From Thermanaeromonas toyohensis ToBE (lineage in GTDB: Bacteria; Bacillota; DSM-521; Neomoorellales; Neomoorellaceae), in assembly GCF_900176005.1 (NCBI RefSeq), contig NZ_LT838272.1, forward strand, positions 1,383,587-1,447,586: DNA of 64,000 bases, in the 5' to 3' direction. A program made the translations under genes and the position numbers. The notes below the pieces were generated by a model. It was not told the DNA's origin. It saw only the letters and a list, made by a program, of their open reading frames with translations, and searched no databases. Positions 1 to 8,735 of the stretch are shown here, one piece after another (position 1 is the stretch's first letter; each line of letters starts with the position of its first letter).

Positions 1-198
1 GTTAATGGCAAAAAAGCCCCTGGCAAGAAGGACGCAAGAGCCCTTATTACAGCAACAACCAGCACCCTGGTAGACATAAGGCTCAGGCCGGAGCGCGCGG
101 TGGATGAGACATTTTACGCGGGCAGGCTTGGAGATATAGATCAGGTTTTCTCGAAGATTAAAGAAAGGCTAGAATCACTGCAAAAAAACAGGGTGTGA
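1..198 (+). CDS. C-terminal fragment of unidentified protein
   Basis: Open from base 1 in frame 1 to a TGA at 196-198, giving the last 65 residues of a longer protein whose start lies left of the window. The tail has a charged helix ending in ESLQKNRV. I do not recognise the family. It ends four bases before the ATG of a MIG/MutY-like glycosylase, so the two are probably one operon. Glycosylases of that type often travel with restriction-modification genes, so this could be the end of a methyltransferase or nuclease; that is inference from position only. Confidence 0.55.
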   Translation, partial: VNGKKAPGKKDARALITATTSTLVDIRLRPERAVDETFYAGRLGDIDQVFSKIKERLESLQKNRV

Positions 199-202
199 GA
201 GC

Positions 203-1111
203 ATGACGGAAGTTGAATTTCAGTACCTAGTAATCCGGTGGTTCGAGTCAAACGGGCGAGCGTTCCCGTGGCGGCGAGGAGGCATTGAGCCAGCAGTTGG
301 CCTGCTTACGGAGTTATTGCTACGGAAAACAACGGCTGAGCAAGTCAGTAAAGCCTATACTGAGATAATCGCTTATGTGAAGGAGTTTTTATCTTCAGGG
401 CAGAACCGTGAAGAGCTTTACAGGGCACTAAAGCCCCTTGGCCTGCAGCACCAGCGGATGGTTGCTATAGATGAAATCGCAAAGTATTTGCGTACCAATT
501 ATAGTGGCAAATTACCGCAGGACCTGGGCCAGCTGTTAGAAATCCCTCATATAGGGCCATACATAGCTAACGCGACGCGGTGTTTTTACCTTGGTCAGCC
601 AGCACCTATTGTTGATGCTAATATAGCCAGGTTACTGGGCAGGTTTTTCGGAGTTCCAGGTAATACCTCAAACCCGGTGAGGACAAGGGCTTACTGGTTG
701 ATAGCTTCTGCTTTGCTGCCAAAACAATGCGTGAAAGAGTACAACTGGGGCTTGCTGGATTTGGGGGCTCTTATGTGTACCCCGCAGCAACCGGATTGTG
801 TTGCTTGCCCTCTAAATGCAGGCTGCTCTTATGCAGGTCACTCTTCCGTGTGGCAAGGCTTAAGTGCTATGCAGAGGTTGGAGCTGTGTAAATTACAGTG
901 GGACTTGGCACAAGTCCCCTTACGGCTTGCTGAATTAGTAGGGTTAGGTAGCGTCCCCAAAGCCAAAAGTATTTTGGGGTTAATCGCGAAATATACCCGG
1001 GCCCCTATAACTAGTGGGGCTATTTCTGAGTTGGATATGAGGCGGTTTTCAGTACAACATTACTGTGGCGCTAGCTTGGAAGGCAAGATAGCCTGGGTGT
1101 ACGGAGATTGA
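203..1111 (+). CDS. HhH-GPD DNA glycosylase, MIG/MutY-like
   Basis: 302 aa. An HhH-GPD base-excision glycosylase that removes a mismatched or damaged base from DNA. The helix-hairpin-helix reads IPHIGPYIANATR at about residues 113-125, followed by the GPD-type catalytic Asp in PIVDANIAR (about 136-144). A four-Cys iron-sulfur loop follows (CTPQQPDCVACPLNAGC, C-x6-C-x2-C-x5-C). At the position where endonuclease III has its catalytic Lys this protein has Tyr (GPYIA), as in the thymine glycosylases such as Mig.Mth that repair deaminated 5-methylcytosine and are often encoded beside cytosine methyltransferases. The last 90 residues lack an obvious MutY 8-oxoG domain. ATG at 203 lies four bases after the preceding stop, so translation is probably coupled. 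Confidence 0.85.
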   Translation: MTEVEFQYLVIRWFESNGRAFPWRRGGIEPAVGLLTELLLRKTTAEQVSKAYTEIIAYVKEFLSSGQNREELYRALKPLGLQHQRMVAIDEIAKYLRTNYSGKLPQDLGQLLEIPHIGPYIANATRCFYLGQPAPIVDANIARLLGRFFGVPGNTSNPVRTRAYWLIASALLPKQCVKEYNWGLLDLGALMCTPQQPDCVACPLNAGCSYAGHSSVWQGLSAMQRLELCKLQWDLAQVPLRLAELVGLGSVPKAKSILGLIAKYTRAPITSGAISELDMRRFSVQHYCGASLEGKIAWVYGD

Positions 1112-1967
1112 GCAGTAACTGGATTATACGCGGTTGTTTCATTAAAGGAATATCCTTTACCGTCGCACCTGCAGCCTGAAGCAAGGGTTGTTACCCTGCT
1201 CCTCCGAGAGGGTGCTAGTTTGCTGGAATAGCGCCCCAAGGCCCTCCTACCGCCTGGCTGGATAGGAGGTGAAGGAAGGCCCCTACCACTGCCCGGCGGC
1301 CTATAGGGAGTAGCGTGCGGGCATCATGGCTGCTACGTATTGCATGAGTGTGGCTCCGGGTATCTTGGCTTTACCGCGACCGCGTGTACCGCCCCGCTGC
1401 GGGGCCGGGCGTGCTGGTTGTGCTCCCGGCCGCCAGGGCGTGTTATTTTGTTAAGCCGTTACTGAACATGCTTCTTCCCATAAGGTAGTGAGCAATCTGG
1501 TGGCAAGACACCTTTAAACACACAGAAGACTTCCCAGAGAGAACCTTTTGCTCGCTTGAGCACGCCCGTCCCGAACCCCGGGATTTAGTACCAGCCAGGC
1601 TGAACCGGGCATTGCACGGTATGAACCCTATAGTCACCTTGCTGCCCTCCACGCTCTTGTAAAACGGCTCGGGAGCGAGAGCCCGGGGCTATCGTCCTCT
1701 TTATGCAGGATTACCTCATCACACCTGATATTATTATTGCCCGTGAACTGTGGCCGGACGAATAAGATCAATCAGCCCGGGATAATTGTTGGGGTGACCT
1801 CTACGCTATTTATACACCGTTCCGGAAACGGAAAAATAAGATCTCCCCCGGCCGCTCATCCTTCATGCTAGCGTGTCCAGCAAGTGGCCCCTCCGGAGCG
1901 ACCAGGTCCAGAATGCCCGTACTGAATCCCTTAAACTTGATTAGAAGGAGCAGGTATAAGGATTAGC
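1112..1967. other. No gene recognised
   Basis: About 850 bases without a convincing reading frame. It holds several short GC-rich inverted repeats (for example around 1190-1220 and 1390-1435). I see no tRNA or rRNA signature. It lies between the glycosylase and an IS3 scrap and looks like decayed mobile-element DNA. Confidence 0.5.
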
Positions 1968-2072
1968 ATGGACGGGAGAGGTCGGGCTACCGCCAATATC
2001 TTTATCGAACGCCTCTGGCGCAGTCTCAAATACGAAGAAGTTTATCGCACCATCTCTCCTCTCAAATTCTGA
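1968..2072 (+). pseudogene. IS3-family transposase (OrfB) fragment
   Basis: A 34-residue frame from ATG 1968 to TGA 2070-2072 reads MDGRGRATANIFIERLWRSL then KYEEVYRTISP. This is the hallmark of the C-terminal rve integrase domain of IS3/IS150-family OrfB (usual form DGRGRATDNIFIERLWRSLKYEEVY), including the third acidic residue of the DDE triad. Nothing upstream continues the frame, and the following residues are lost where the antisense ImmA gene begins. It is a dead remnant. Confidence 0.8.
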
Positions 2073-2784
2073 CTTGATTTTCCACTAACACTGCTAGTAT
2101 AAATCCTTTCTGTTTCTTGCTGGCATAAATCGTGAAATTATTCAATAGCCAGGCCTTCTCCTGGCCTGGCTTCATGTTATGGAATAACTCTCCTAAGCAC
2201 TCGTGAATTGTCTCCCACGAAAGGTAAAAATCTGGGGTTTCATAAGCAAAAACAACCTGTCCATCCCGTAACAAGATGCAGGCTGAGTTCTTATAAATTT
2301 CAAGCTCGATTATACGCCTGGCCGCAGCTTCCAGGCTTACGCCGAATTTTAATTGCATGGCCTGTAGCAGCTTCAAGGGATTCTTAACCTGACTCGCCAG
2401 TTCTATCACATGGAAAACAGGCATTAGCACTTCTGTAGCAAAGATATCAGCCTCGTTATGCTCTACCGGGTCTTCATGGCACCAATTGCCCGGAGAGTAG
2501 AAGTGAAGTCTTCCCTTATGTTCCAGGTAAAGATGGGCTAGCTCATGGACACATCTGAAACGCTGCCGGGTAATGGGGTGGTTGGCGTTGCTCAGAATAT
2601 GTATGCTTCCATACCAGTCCTTGTCAATCACCAGAGCGCTGACTTCATCTGGCAATCCGCGGCGTTTATGGAATTCCACCGGCTTGGCCAGACCAAGGAG
2701 GTTGGCAAATTGCACTATATCCAGCGGGTATTTGGGCATCAGGGATCTTACAAGTTCCCTGGCCTTCTGGCGGGCTCGGCTCAT
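2062..2784 (-). CDS. ImmA/IrrE-family zinc metallopeptidase
   Basis: 240 aa from ATG 2784, which is preceded by AAGGAGAG; a longer frame to 2919 lacks a comparable site and overlaps the upstream gene. The zincin motif CVHELAHLYLEH gives HExxH, with the downstream EADIFATEVLMP supplying the third ligand as in ImmA/IrrE (COG2856). Such peptidases cleave the XRE repressor encoded next to them, derepressing a mobile element after a damage or quorum signal, as ImmA does to ImmR in ICEBs1. The cognate repressor would be the adjacent frameshifted XRE gene at 2844-3250. The C-terminal 80 residues are family-specific and unassigned. Confidence 0.87.
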   Translation of the reverse strand: MSRARQKARELVRSLMPKYPLDIVQFANLLGLAKPVEFHKRRGLPDEVSALVIDKDWYGSIHILSNANHPITRQRFRCVHELAHLYLEHKGRLHFYSPGNWCHEDPVEHNEADIFATEVLMPVFHVIELASQVKNPLKLLQAMQLKFGVSLEAAARRIIELEIYKNSACILLRDGQVVFAYETPDFYLSWETIHECLGELFHNMKPGQEKAWLLNNFTIYASKKQKGFILAVLVENQVRI

Positions 2785-2843
2785 GAAATCTCTCCTTGTG
2801 TCGATTTTTGTCGAAACAAAAAACGCTACCTTTTTCCGGGCAG

Positions 2844-3250
2844 CTATTCCTCGTCCAGTGCTTGCTTTTTCTTTTTGTCTCTTTCCAGCAGCCGCTTTCG
2901 CTCTAGCTGTTCTATCCATTCTAGCTCCCGCAAGACTTTTTCCCGGCCCTCGGGAGTGAGCCGGCTGAGCCGGGCAAAAAGCCGGATAGCTTCCTCGTGT
3001 TGGCTTTCTTTCTTGTTAGTGTTATTAATATAGCCTGCTGCTGCCATGAGCTCTTCCGGTGTCATCTCCATGGCCTTGGCGAGAAGGTCTATGGTACGCA
3101 ATGTAGGGGTGACTTTCCTGTTACGGGATCGACCCCGTTTTCCAGCTTATCTATATAGGCATGGCTTAGTTTTACCTTTTGTGCAAATTCACGAAGGGAT
3201 AGCCCGTGTTTCTCCCGGTATTCCCTGATCACTTCACCAATAGATGCCAT
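2844..3250 (-). pseudogene. XRE-family repressor, frameshifted
   Basis: The N-terminal half begins at ATG 3250 and reads a typical HTH_XRE domain (IGEVIREYREKHGLSLREFA, then KLSHAYIDKLENG). It runs out of frame at about 3118. One added base restores the continuation VTPTLRTIDLLAKAMEMTPEEL and a charged C-terminus ending KKKKQALDEE at 2844. So a single-base deletion (real, or a sequencing error) splits a repressor of about 135 residues. It lies directly upstream of the ImmA peptidase gene in the usual repressor-protease order. The loss would leave the element's lysogeny switch without its repressor. Confidence 0.8.
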
Positions 3251-3275
3251 TTATTTAAGCCTCCCTGTCTATTAT

Positions 3276-3307
3276 AGCATACAAAACCATTAGCCATAGT
3301 ATGCCCG
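3276..3307. promoter_or_regulatory. Candidate operator between divergent genes
   Basis: An imperfect dyad with arms GCATAC and GTATGC, 16 bases apart, sits in the 50-base gap between the divergently transcribed repressor (start 3250) and the HTH protein (start 3301). This is where an XRE repressor of an integrative element would be expected to bind. The assignment rests on position and symmetry only. Confidence 0.3.
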
Positions 3308-3813
3308 CGGGAAATGTCAAAAACCCTGGTGGGCGGCCTGTGATAATAAATATCGATAAGCTAAAAGAGCTTCACAGCGCTGGCTTGAACGATGGGGAAA
3401 TAGCCGATCAACTTGGGGTTAAACGCACTACCGTGAGCATGGCCCGCAAGCGCCTGGGCCTGCCCGCCAACAGGAAAGTGGGGCAGCATGGCTCGGTGGG
3501 TACCCGGTCTGGCGAGGAGGAAGAAGCTATAGCCTTCTCCCTGCGGGAACAGCACGTGCTAGCTGTTAGAGAGCTTTCTGGTCCCCGCGTCCGGGTTGGC
3601 AACGGTGACCTGCTCAAGTGGGCCAGTAATGCTTATGCGCTAGATATAAGCCACATAGAGTACATATACTCCTTGGACGAAAAATCGAGGCCGGCCGACA
3701 TACCGGAGAAGATACCGGCAGTTATCTCAACAATAGAGGCTGTATCTTACGGGTTCAAGAAAGGGAAAGGCGGGGGTAAAAGAGCGTTGGTGTATAACGT
3801 GGATACGGAATAA
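3301..3813 (+). CDS. HTH-domain protein of mobile element
   Basis: 170 aa. A helix-turn-helix of the resolvase/Hin-like type lies at about residues 17-50 (AGLNDGEIADQLGVKRTTVS). The remaining 120 residues are not recognised and end in a Gly/Lys-rich stretch (KKGKGGGKR). It is divergent from the XRE/ImmA pair and lies upstream of the serine recombinase, the usual place for an early regulator or excision accessory protein of a phage or integrative element. The ATG at 3301 has no strong ribosome binding site. Confidence 0.55.
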   Translation: MPAGNVKNPGGRPVIINIDKLKELHSAGLNDGEIADQLGVKRTTVSMARKRLGLPANRKVGQHGSVGTRSGEEEEAIAFSLREQHVLAVRELSGPRVRVGNGDLLKWASNAYALDISHIEYIYSLDEKSRPADIPEKIPAVISTIEAVSYGFKKGKGGGKRALVYNVDTE

Positions 3814-3836
3814 TATACCGGGATTTGCCTGGTTTT

Positions 3837-4005
3837 TTATTGTGGTCTCAGTTTTACTTCCAGCTTTACATCTAGAGCTTTTGCCACCCTTTTTAGAAAT
3901 CGGAGAGAGGGATTATACCTGCCGCTTTCGAGCCTGGCTATGGCCGACTGGCTCGTATTCCGGTTCGAGTTCTTCGTATTCTTTCCAGAAAGCAGGATTT
4001 TTCAT
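3837..4005 (-). pseudogene. HigA-like XRE antitoxin, internally deleted
   Basis: On the minus strand the frame MKNPAFWKEYEELEPEYE starts at 4005 (in-frame residues GENFKEQL precede it), and a second frame reads SQSAIARLESGRYNPSLRFL then KRVAKALDVKLEVKLRPQ to a stop at 3837. Both halves match the HigA/RelE-associated XRE antitoxin layout, but the 20-25 residues that should lie between them are missing and the frame changes. It is a dead antitoxin with no toxin gene beside it. Confidence 0.65.
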
Positions 4006-4084
4006 TAGTTGTTCCTTAAAGTTCTCCCCACATACCTCCCTTTAAATGCTTTGTATACGGCTGCCACAACGGCAGAAAAGTAAA

Positions 4085-4110
4085 ATGGGACTAGGTTTAA
4101 CTAGTCCCAT
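4085..4110. repeat. Perfect hairpin, possible terminator
   Basis: A 10-bp stem (ATGGGACTAG ... CTAGTCCCAT) closed by a short TTTAA loop. It lies in a gene-free stretch (4006-4423) and lacks a T-run on either side, so it could be a weak terminator, an element end or a recombinase-related site. Confidence 0.3.
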
Positions 4111-4423
4111 AACACGTGGGATCAGGTGGGGCTACACTCCCACATCTCCTAATACCTTTTGGTGGGCGACGGCTGCCTCTTCCGTCCTCTGATCCCCGTT
4201 AATTAATTGTCTTTTTGACAATTCTATTATACTAACTACCTGTAGCACTTTTGAAGATACCATTGTTTCTTAAAGCCAACACGAGATATTCACCCCCCCA
4301 GAAATACTTACATTAGTATCGTGTCGCATTGGCCACAGGGGGCCGGGCTTTTTATGGCCCGGTTTCTTGTTTTTGCATATTTTGATTCGTATTAGGCAGG
4401 CTATAAACAGAGGGGGTGGCGTT

Positions 4424-4606
4424 GTGGGCGATCTCCAGGCAAAGTATAATATAAAGGAAGAAAAAGATCATGTTGTTTATACCCGTAAATATGGTGATAT
4501 TACGGTAGAAAATAAATTTCCCCGCGATGCTCAAGATGCGGATAAAAGGCTAGAAGCATTTCGCTACCTCGCTGCACAAATGATCTGGGCCAGACTGGAG
4601 GAATGA
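4424..4606 (+). CDS. Small hypothetical protein upstream of recombinase
   Basis: 60 aa from GTG 4424, preceded by GAGGGGGTGG. The protein is acidic and basic throughout (YNIKEEKDHVVYTRKYGDIT) with no membrane segment. It ends three bases before the TTG start of the large serine recombinase, so the two are almost certainly cotranscribed and coupled. Small proteins in this position are common in serine-integrase elements; some act as directionality factors, but nothing in the sequence shows that here. Confidence 0.5.
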   Translation: MGDLQAKYNIKEEKDHVVYTRKYGDITVENKFPRDAQDADKRLEAFRYLAAQMIWARLEE

Positions 4607-4609
4607 GCC

Positions 4610-6310
4610 TTGCGGGCAGCAGCTCTATACCGGGTGAGCACTAAAAAGCAAGTTAAGGCCGAGGAAGACAGTATCCCTGTCCAGCAACATTTACTGCGGG
4701 AGTACGCGGCCGAGCGTGGCTGGGAACTGGTCGCTGAATATATAGAGCCAGGGGTATCGGCTTATAAGTTGTCTTCCATAGACAGGGATATTTTACAGGA
4801 TGCCCTCCGCGATGCTGAAGCTGGTAAGTATGACGTGCTCCTTGTCTTCAAGGCCGACCGCCTTAGCCGCAACAGCTTTGAGTACCCGATGGTACTGTGG
4901 CGGCTTTACCGCGCAGGGGTGGAAGTAATTGCCGTGGCCGATGCGCCCGGCGGTAGGAAGCTTAATGTTGATGACCAGATGGAAAAGCTCCTCCGCTTTA
5001 TCGAGGGGTGGCAGGCGGAAACTGAAAGTAAAAATACGTCCATCCGCGTTTCCCAGGCGATGCTCGACCTGGCCCGCCAGGGCAAGTGGACCGGCGGCAG
5101 GCCACCTTACGGCTTCCGGTTGTCTTCCAGTAAAAACGGGCTACCCCTGGAAATAGACCCCGGTGAAGCGGAAGTCTTGAAGGAGATGGTCCGTCTCTAC
5201 CTGGAAGAAGGGGTGGGGAGCAAGAAGATAGCGGAGATACTCAATAGCCGTGGCATAAGGACAAGGGAAGGGAAGCTGTGGCGGGATGTCCGGGTAAGAG
5301 ATGTGCTGCAGAACCCTATTATAGCCGGGTTGCCGGCTTATAACCGTACCAGGCCCGGCAATACTCCTACCTCCCGGTGTAAAGTAAGAGACAGGTATGA
5401 CCTTAATAATCCGGAGATAATTATTCCCAGGGACGAACATGGCAACCCCAAGCCAGTTGAGGAGTATGTTATAATTCCCCTCGAGACCTGGCTTAAAGTG
5501 ATGCAGAAAATGAAAGCCTCAGCCCAGAATCAGGAGCCTGATGCCAGGGCCTTGGATAGCCCGGCGCTGCTTACCGGCTTCCTTAAGTGCGGTTACTGCG
5601 GGCGGGGGTTCATTTCAAGCAGGAGTACCAGGGCAAAAGTAACTAGGCCTAATGGTAAGACTTACATCTATGAGCGCGCTTCCTACCGCTGTGTAACTCA
5701 CGCCAGGATAGGCAAGGAGTTTTGTCCTGGCCAGGGGAGTTACTCTCAGAGAAAGATAGATGCTATTTTTTTGAATGAGCTCAAGATGTTTCTATCCAAC
5801 CTTGACCTCGGCAACCTGGAGAAATATATCGATAGCCGCCAGCAATTTACGGTTATGAGGCTCCAGAAGCAGATAAAGCAACTCGAAGCCGAACTGGAAA
5901 AGGCTAACCGTCGGCTTAAGAACTGGGTGGAACGGCTGAATCAATATTTTGCTGATCCAGCCAGAAGCCTTTACAGCGAGGAGCTAATGGCAGCCGAGAT
6001 AAAAAGGGCCCAGGAAGAGATTGCACTACTGGAAAGGCAAATAGCCGGGGCTAAGGCTGAACTTAGCGCCTGTACTTATGAGCGTGAAAAGCTACAGCAG
6101 TTCGCCAGGATGGCTCCACGGTGGTTTGAGATTTTTGTTGAGGCTCCTGTTGCGGTTCAGAAAAGGATGCTGGCGCAGATAATTGATAAAGTTACACTAT
6201 GGAAGGATAGGCTGGAGATAAGCTACAGAGTGGACCTGACTCAATTTGCCCGGACGACTGGAGAAGAAGGCCACGGTACAGTTGAACTCCGTGTGGCAGT
6301 ATCTTTATAG
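4610..6310 (+). CDS. Large serine recombinase (integrase)
   Basis: 566 aa from TTG 4610. The N-terminal resolvase domain has the nucleophile in ALYRVSTKKQ (Ser about residue 10) and the conserved Arg region VFKADRLSRN. A recombinase domain follows (GGRPPYGFRL, about 163-172), then a zinc ribbon (LKCGYCGRGF ... YRCVTHARIGKEFC) and a long coiled coil (about 415-500), the layout of phiC31/TP901-1-type integrases. These catalyse attP x attB integration and, with a directionality factor, excision. With the HTH and XRE/ImmA genes on its left it marks a small integrative element or its remnant. I could not identify att sites by eye. Confidence 0.93.
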   Translation: MRAAALYRVSTKKQVKAEEDSIPVQQHLLREYAAERGWELVAEYIEPGVSAYKLSSIDRDILQDALRDAEAGKYDVLLVFKADRLSRNSFEYPMVLWRLYRAGVEVIAVADAPGGRKLNVDDQMEKLLRFIEGWQAETESKNTSIRVSQAMLDLARQGKWTGGRPPYGFRLSSSKNGLPLEIDPGEAEVLKEMVRLYLEEGVGSKKIAEILNSRGIRTREGKLWRDVRVRDVLQNPIIAGLPAYNRTRPGNTPTSRCKVRDRYDLNNPEIIIPRDEHGNPKPVEEYVIIPLETWLKVMQKMKASAQNQEPDARALDSPALLTGFLKCGYCGRGFISSRSTRAKVTRPNGKTYIYERASYRCVTHARIGKEFCPGQGSYSQRKIDAIFLNELKMFLSNLDLGNLEKYIDSRQQFTVMRLQKQIKQLEAELEKANRRLKNWVERLNQYFADPARSLYSEELMAAEIKRAQEEIALLERQIAGAKAELSACTYEREKLQQFARMAPRWFEIFVEAPVAVQKRMLAQIIDKVTLWKDRLEISYRVDLTQFARTTGEEGHGTVELRVAVSL

Positions 6311-6376
6311 TCTTATTCTCTCAAGATAAGGTAGAATATAAAGGGGAGAAGATAGAAGATAAACGAGGGAAGCCCC

Positions 6377-6617
6377 ATGGCCCCCAATTTAGTTGAGGAG
6401 TTGTACAATGCATAAGGTTACCCCCGGATCTAAAGAAGGAACTCTATGCAAGATTAAGTGTTATTGAACCCGAGAAGGCAATTATGGTGTTAGACAAGCT
6501 TATTGGGATTGCGGGCGGGCCCCAAGGAAAAGGTTCTCGGACCTTAAGGAGGACTTTGTATGGTGGCTTGCGACCGCTCTAGGATATTTATCGATAGTGG
6601 GGGATTTATTGCTTTGA
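6377..6617 (+). pseudogene. Small membrane-type protein, doubly frameshifted
   Basis: Three overlapping frames read in order MAPNLVEELYN, then LPPDLKKELYARLSVIEPEK followed by AIMVLDKLIG, then SDLKEDFVWWLATALGYLSI followed by VGDLLL and a stop at 6617. Together they would make a protein of about 80 residues ending in a hydrophobic segment. Two indels separate the parts, so it is probably no longer made. Small proteins of this type often follow integrase genes. Family unknown. Confidence 0.4.
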
Positions 6618-6755
6618 TATATCTACTTCAGCTAGCCTTTGGCGCCTAGGCTTTTTGCTAATGAGCTCTAACCCCTCTAGTTCCGTTATATCGGTTTGAT
6701 CAAAAAAATCTGCCAGGGCCTGGAGATCTTCTGTATCCGGTGGGTATTCCTCCAT
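6606..6755 (-). CDS. Small acidic protein, antitoxin-like
   Basis: 49 aa from ATG 6755 with GGAAGGAG upstream. The sequence begins MEEYPPDTEDLQALADFFDQ and ends in a basic tail (KKPRRQRLAEVDISKQ). Size and acidic start recall short antitoxins (CopG/RelB/BrnA type), but there is no clear ribbon-helix-helix and no toxin next to it. It overlaps the end of the broken + strand gene at 6377-6617 by 12 bases. Confidence 0.45.
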   Translation of the reverse strand: MEEYPPDTEDLQALADFFDQTDITELEGLELISKKPRRQRLAEVDISKQ

Positions 6756-7038
6756 TCTGTTCTTCTCCTTCCACAGTTAACTAAAATATTCCCCAAAATA
6801 ATTACACCAACTCCTAAAGGTTTGTAGCTACTTGGGTGCGATAGGAGTGCCGATTGCACCCAAGTAGCGACTAACATTCTTATACTGCCCGATACTGGCT
6901 CCAAGCTTATTTTATCATAGCATAGCTAGTTGCGCTAAGAAAGCTGGTGAAGCTTTTGCGCGACCAGCTCGGCACGCTCTGATTCGAGGACGCCGCTGGG
7001 GAATACCCTGGCGGCCTTAGTCTTTTGAGGTGGTGCTA

Positions 7039-7371
7039 GTGGCTTTGCGGTTTCTTAAATACGAGCGCGGGAACAGCCTTATAGAAGCCCTCCTGGTTCT
7101 GCCACTTTTCTTAATGCTGTTTTTCCTCCTTATCGAGATAGATTTTGTGGTGTGCGACTGGGCGGCGGTGAACTATGCTACGGCCTCGGCGGCAGCGAAG
7201 GCTTCTTCTGAGGGGAGGTTTTCCGAAAGTATCAGGCAGGAGACGTCGTCATATCTCAAGCAGTGGACGGCAAACGGCAAGGACCCGGGTGTAGATTTCC
7301 TGGCCGGGGCACCCTATTATTCCAGTGATACCCTTGTGATCTGGGGGACACCGGCTGGTATGAACGAGTAG
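7039..7371 (+). CDS. TadE-like pilus assembly protein, possibly split by TAG
   Basis: 110 aa from GTG 7039 (preceded by GAGG). The N-terminus has the TadE pattern: short basic lead, ERGNSLIEALLVLPLFLMLF transmembrane segment with Glu at position 5 of the mature-pilin-like stretch, then an ectodomain. It stops at TAG 7369-7371, but the same frame stays open for another 42 codons to TAA 7498-7500 (RRQERIVSVVYPVRFKTFLA ...), which looks like the rest of the protein. So either a nonsense mutation truncated the gene or the amber is read through. No Tad/Flp partners are nearby. Confidence 0.55.
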   Translation: MALRFLKYERGNSLIEALLVLPLFLMLFFLLIEIDFVVCDWAAVNYATASAAAKASSEGRFSESIRQETSSYLKQWTANGKDPGVDFLAGAPYYSSDTLVIWGTPAGMNE

Positions 7372-7550
7372 CGGCGCCAGGAAAGAATTGTAAGCGTGGT
7401 ATATCCTGTGAGGTTTAAGACCTTCCTAGCGAGAGCCCTCGGGCAATCGCTTATCCAGGAGAAGCAGCTTACCCTTATAAGACCGGGGCGGTGGCCATAA
7501 GCGAGGCGTTTTTTGAAAATAGTCGTATGCACTTGTGGTCATAGTGTATA

Positions 7551-7784
7551 ATGGTGGCAGGGGCGATTAGTAACGTGGCCGTTGAGGACAGGAACAACTT
7601 GACAAGTTACCGAGTTATTCACCACTACCTTCAAAGCCGGGGCCTCCAGCGCCGCTTAATTGGTGAGAACCTGGAGCAAATAAGGGGTGCGGTTCGAGAT
7701 GCAGTATGCTGTCATTTTCAAAACAAAGATATGCCTCGGACCATCCGCTTGCGGATCGTGAAAGATGAAGTTATGACAGTGTAA
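7551..7784 (+). CDS. Hypothetical protein
   Basis: 77 aa. Not recognised. It is arginine- and asparagine-rich with a basic C-terminal stretch (PRTIRLRIVKDEVMTV) and two adjacent Cys. The start codon has no good ribosome binding site. It lies between the TadE-like gene and Uma2 on the same strand and may be a further fragment of the decayed pilus-related locus. Confidence 0.3.
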   Translation: MVAGAISNVAVEDRNNLTSYRVIHHYLQSRGLQRRLIGENLEQIRGAVRDAVCCHFQNKDMPRTIRLRIVKDEVMTV

Positions 7785-7819
7785 AGGCAAGACTTGAGTT
7801 TAGGGTGGAGGTGAAACCC

Positions 7820-8392
7820 GTGAACCTGCCGCTTGAAGGGTATTCCGCCAGTGGCAGAGAAACTTGCACCTACGAGGATTACCGCCAGCTCCCCGAGGGA
7901 GCGCCTTATCAACTCATCGGGGGTGAGCTTGTGTTGACGCCTGTACCTTCACCGTACCATCAGATTATTGCCTTTAACCTGGGACTTGCGTTGGGAAATT
8001 TTGTGGTATCAAGGCAACTGGGGAGGGTCTTATTCGCCCCCCTAGACGTTTACCTCACGGAAACTGAGACGTACCAACCGGACATCATCTTCATCTCCCG
8101 TGATCGAATGGATATCATCGAAGCCGAACGTATAAATGGCGCTCCTGACCTTGTAGTGGAGATCCTTTCTCCCACTACGGCCTACTACGACCTACGGAAG
8201 AAATTCAAGGTCTATGAACGGTCTGGCGTCAAGGAATATTGGATAGTGGATCCTGGGGAGAAATCGGTACAGATCTTCGTCCTTAAGGAAGGCAGGTTCG
8301 TCCTCAACCAGGAGGTGGAGGGAATGGGAGAAGTATCTTCTTGCCTCCTTACGGGTTTCACGGTCGCCTTAAGTAACATATTCGAAAGTTAG
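7820..8392 (+). CDS. Uma2-family putative endonuclease (DUF820)
   Basis: 190 aa from GTG 7820, 8 bases after GGAGG. The Uma2/DUF820 fold is PD-(D/E)XK-like: the N-terminal YEDYRQLPEG and YQLIGGELVLTPVPSPYHQ, then the acidic pair in YQPDIIFIS and PDLVVEILSPTT, then KKFKVYERSGVKEYWIVDP. All expected active-site positions are present and the length is normal. The family is very abundant in cyanobacteria and thermophilic Firmicutes and is often duplicated; its cellular role is not established. Confidence 0.88.
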   Translation: MNLPLEGYSASGRETCTYEDYRQLPEGAPYQLIGGELVLTPVPSPYHQIIAFNLGLALGNFVVSRQLGRVLFAPLDVYLTETETYQPDIIFISRDRMDIIEAERINGAPDLVVEILSPTTAYYDLRKKFKVYERSGVKEYWIVDPGEKSVQIFVLKEGRFVLNQEVEGMGEVSSCLLTGFTVALSNIFES

Positions 8393-8469
8393 ATTTCTCA
8401 TACGCTTGCCCTTAAAAGAGGTTGCCTGTACTTGACCGGGAGTGTGTCAGCCGGGTAGAATGGAAGCGA

Positions 8470-8700
8470 ATGGCAGGCAACGAAAAGAAGGGTGTTACCG
8501 ACAGCCTGCATATACACCTTTTGGAAAGAGAAAGCGCCGACTCGGTAAAAGTAGCCCATGGCCTTGTTCTGGATTTTGACACTGGAGGAAACCTTGTCAG
8601 CCTAGACATTGACCAAGCGAGCAAGCGGATAGATTTATCAGGTCTAGAGGCCGATGGCTTGCCTGTCGGTCGCATTATGGTTACCGGCCCAAGGCTATAA
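8470..8700 (+). CDS. DUF2283 family protein, divergent
   Basis: 76 aa from ATG 8470; the length and register then match the second DUF2283 gene at 9444. The pattern is DSLHIHLLERESADSVKVAH, then GLVLDFDTGGNLVSLDIDQA. This corresponds to the family core (DALYIRF ... V..GI.VDY...G...GIEILDA), but several signature residues have drifted. DUF2283 proteins usually follow a DUF4258 or toxin-like gene and are suspected antitoxins; here the upstream neighbour is Uma2. Confidence 0.6.
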   Translation: MAGNEKKGVTDSLHIHLLERESADSVKVAHGLVLDFDTGGNLVSLDIDQASKRIDLSGLEADGLPVGRIMVTGPRL

Positions 8701-8735
8701 CCTAAGAACAGCTCAAAGAAGGCTGGAGTGATCCT

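Noticed and set aside
1180-1320. RNase P or riboswitch-like RNA in the GC-rich gap
   Set aside because: No conserved core (for example the GAGGAAAGTC-type segment) could be found; only generic hairpins.
1443-1652. 69-codon minus-strand frame
   Set aside because: No ribosome binding site, no domain, and it lies in a decayed region.
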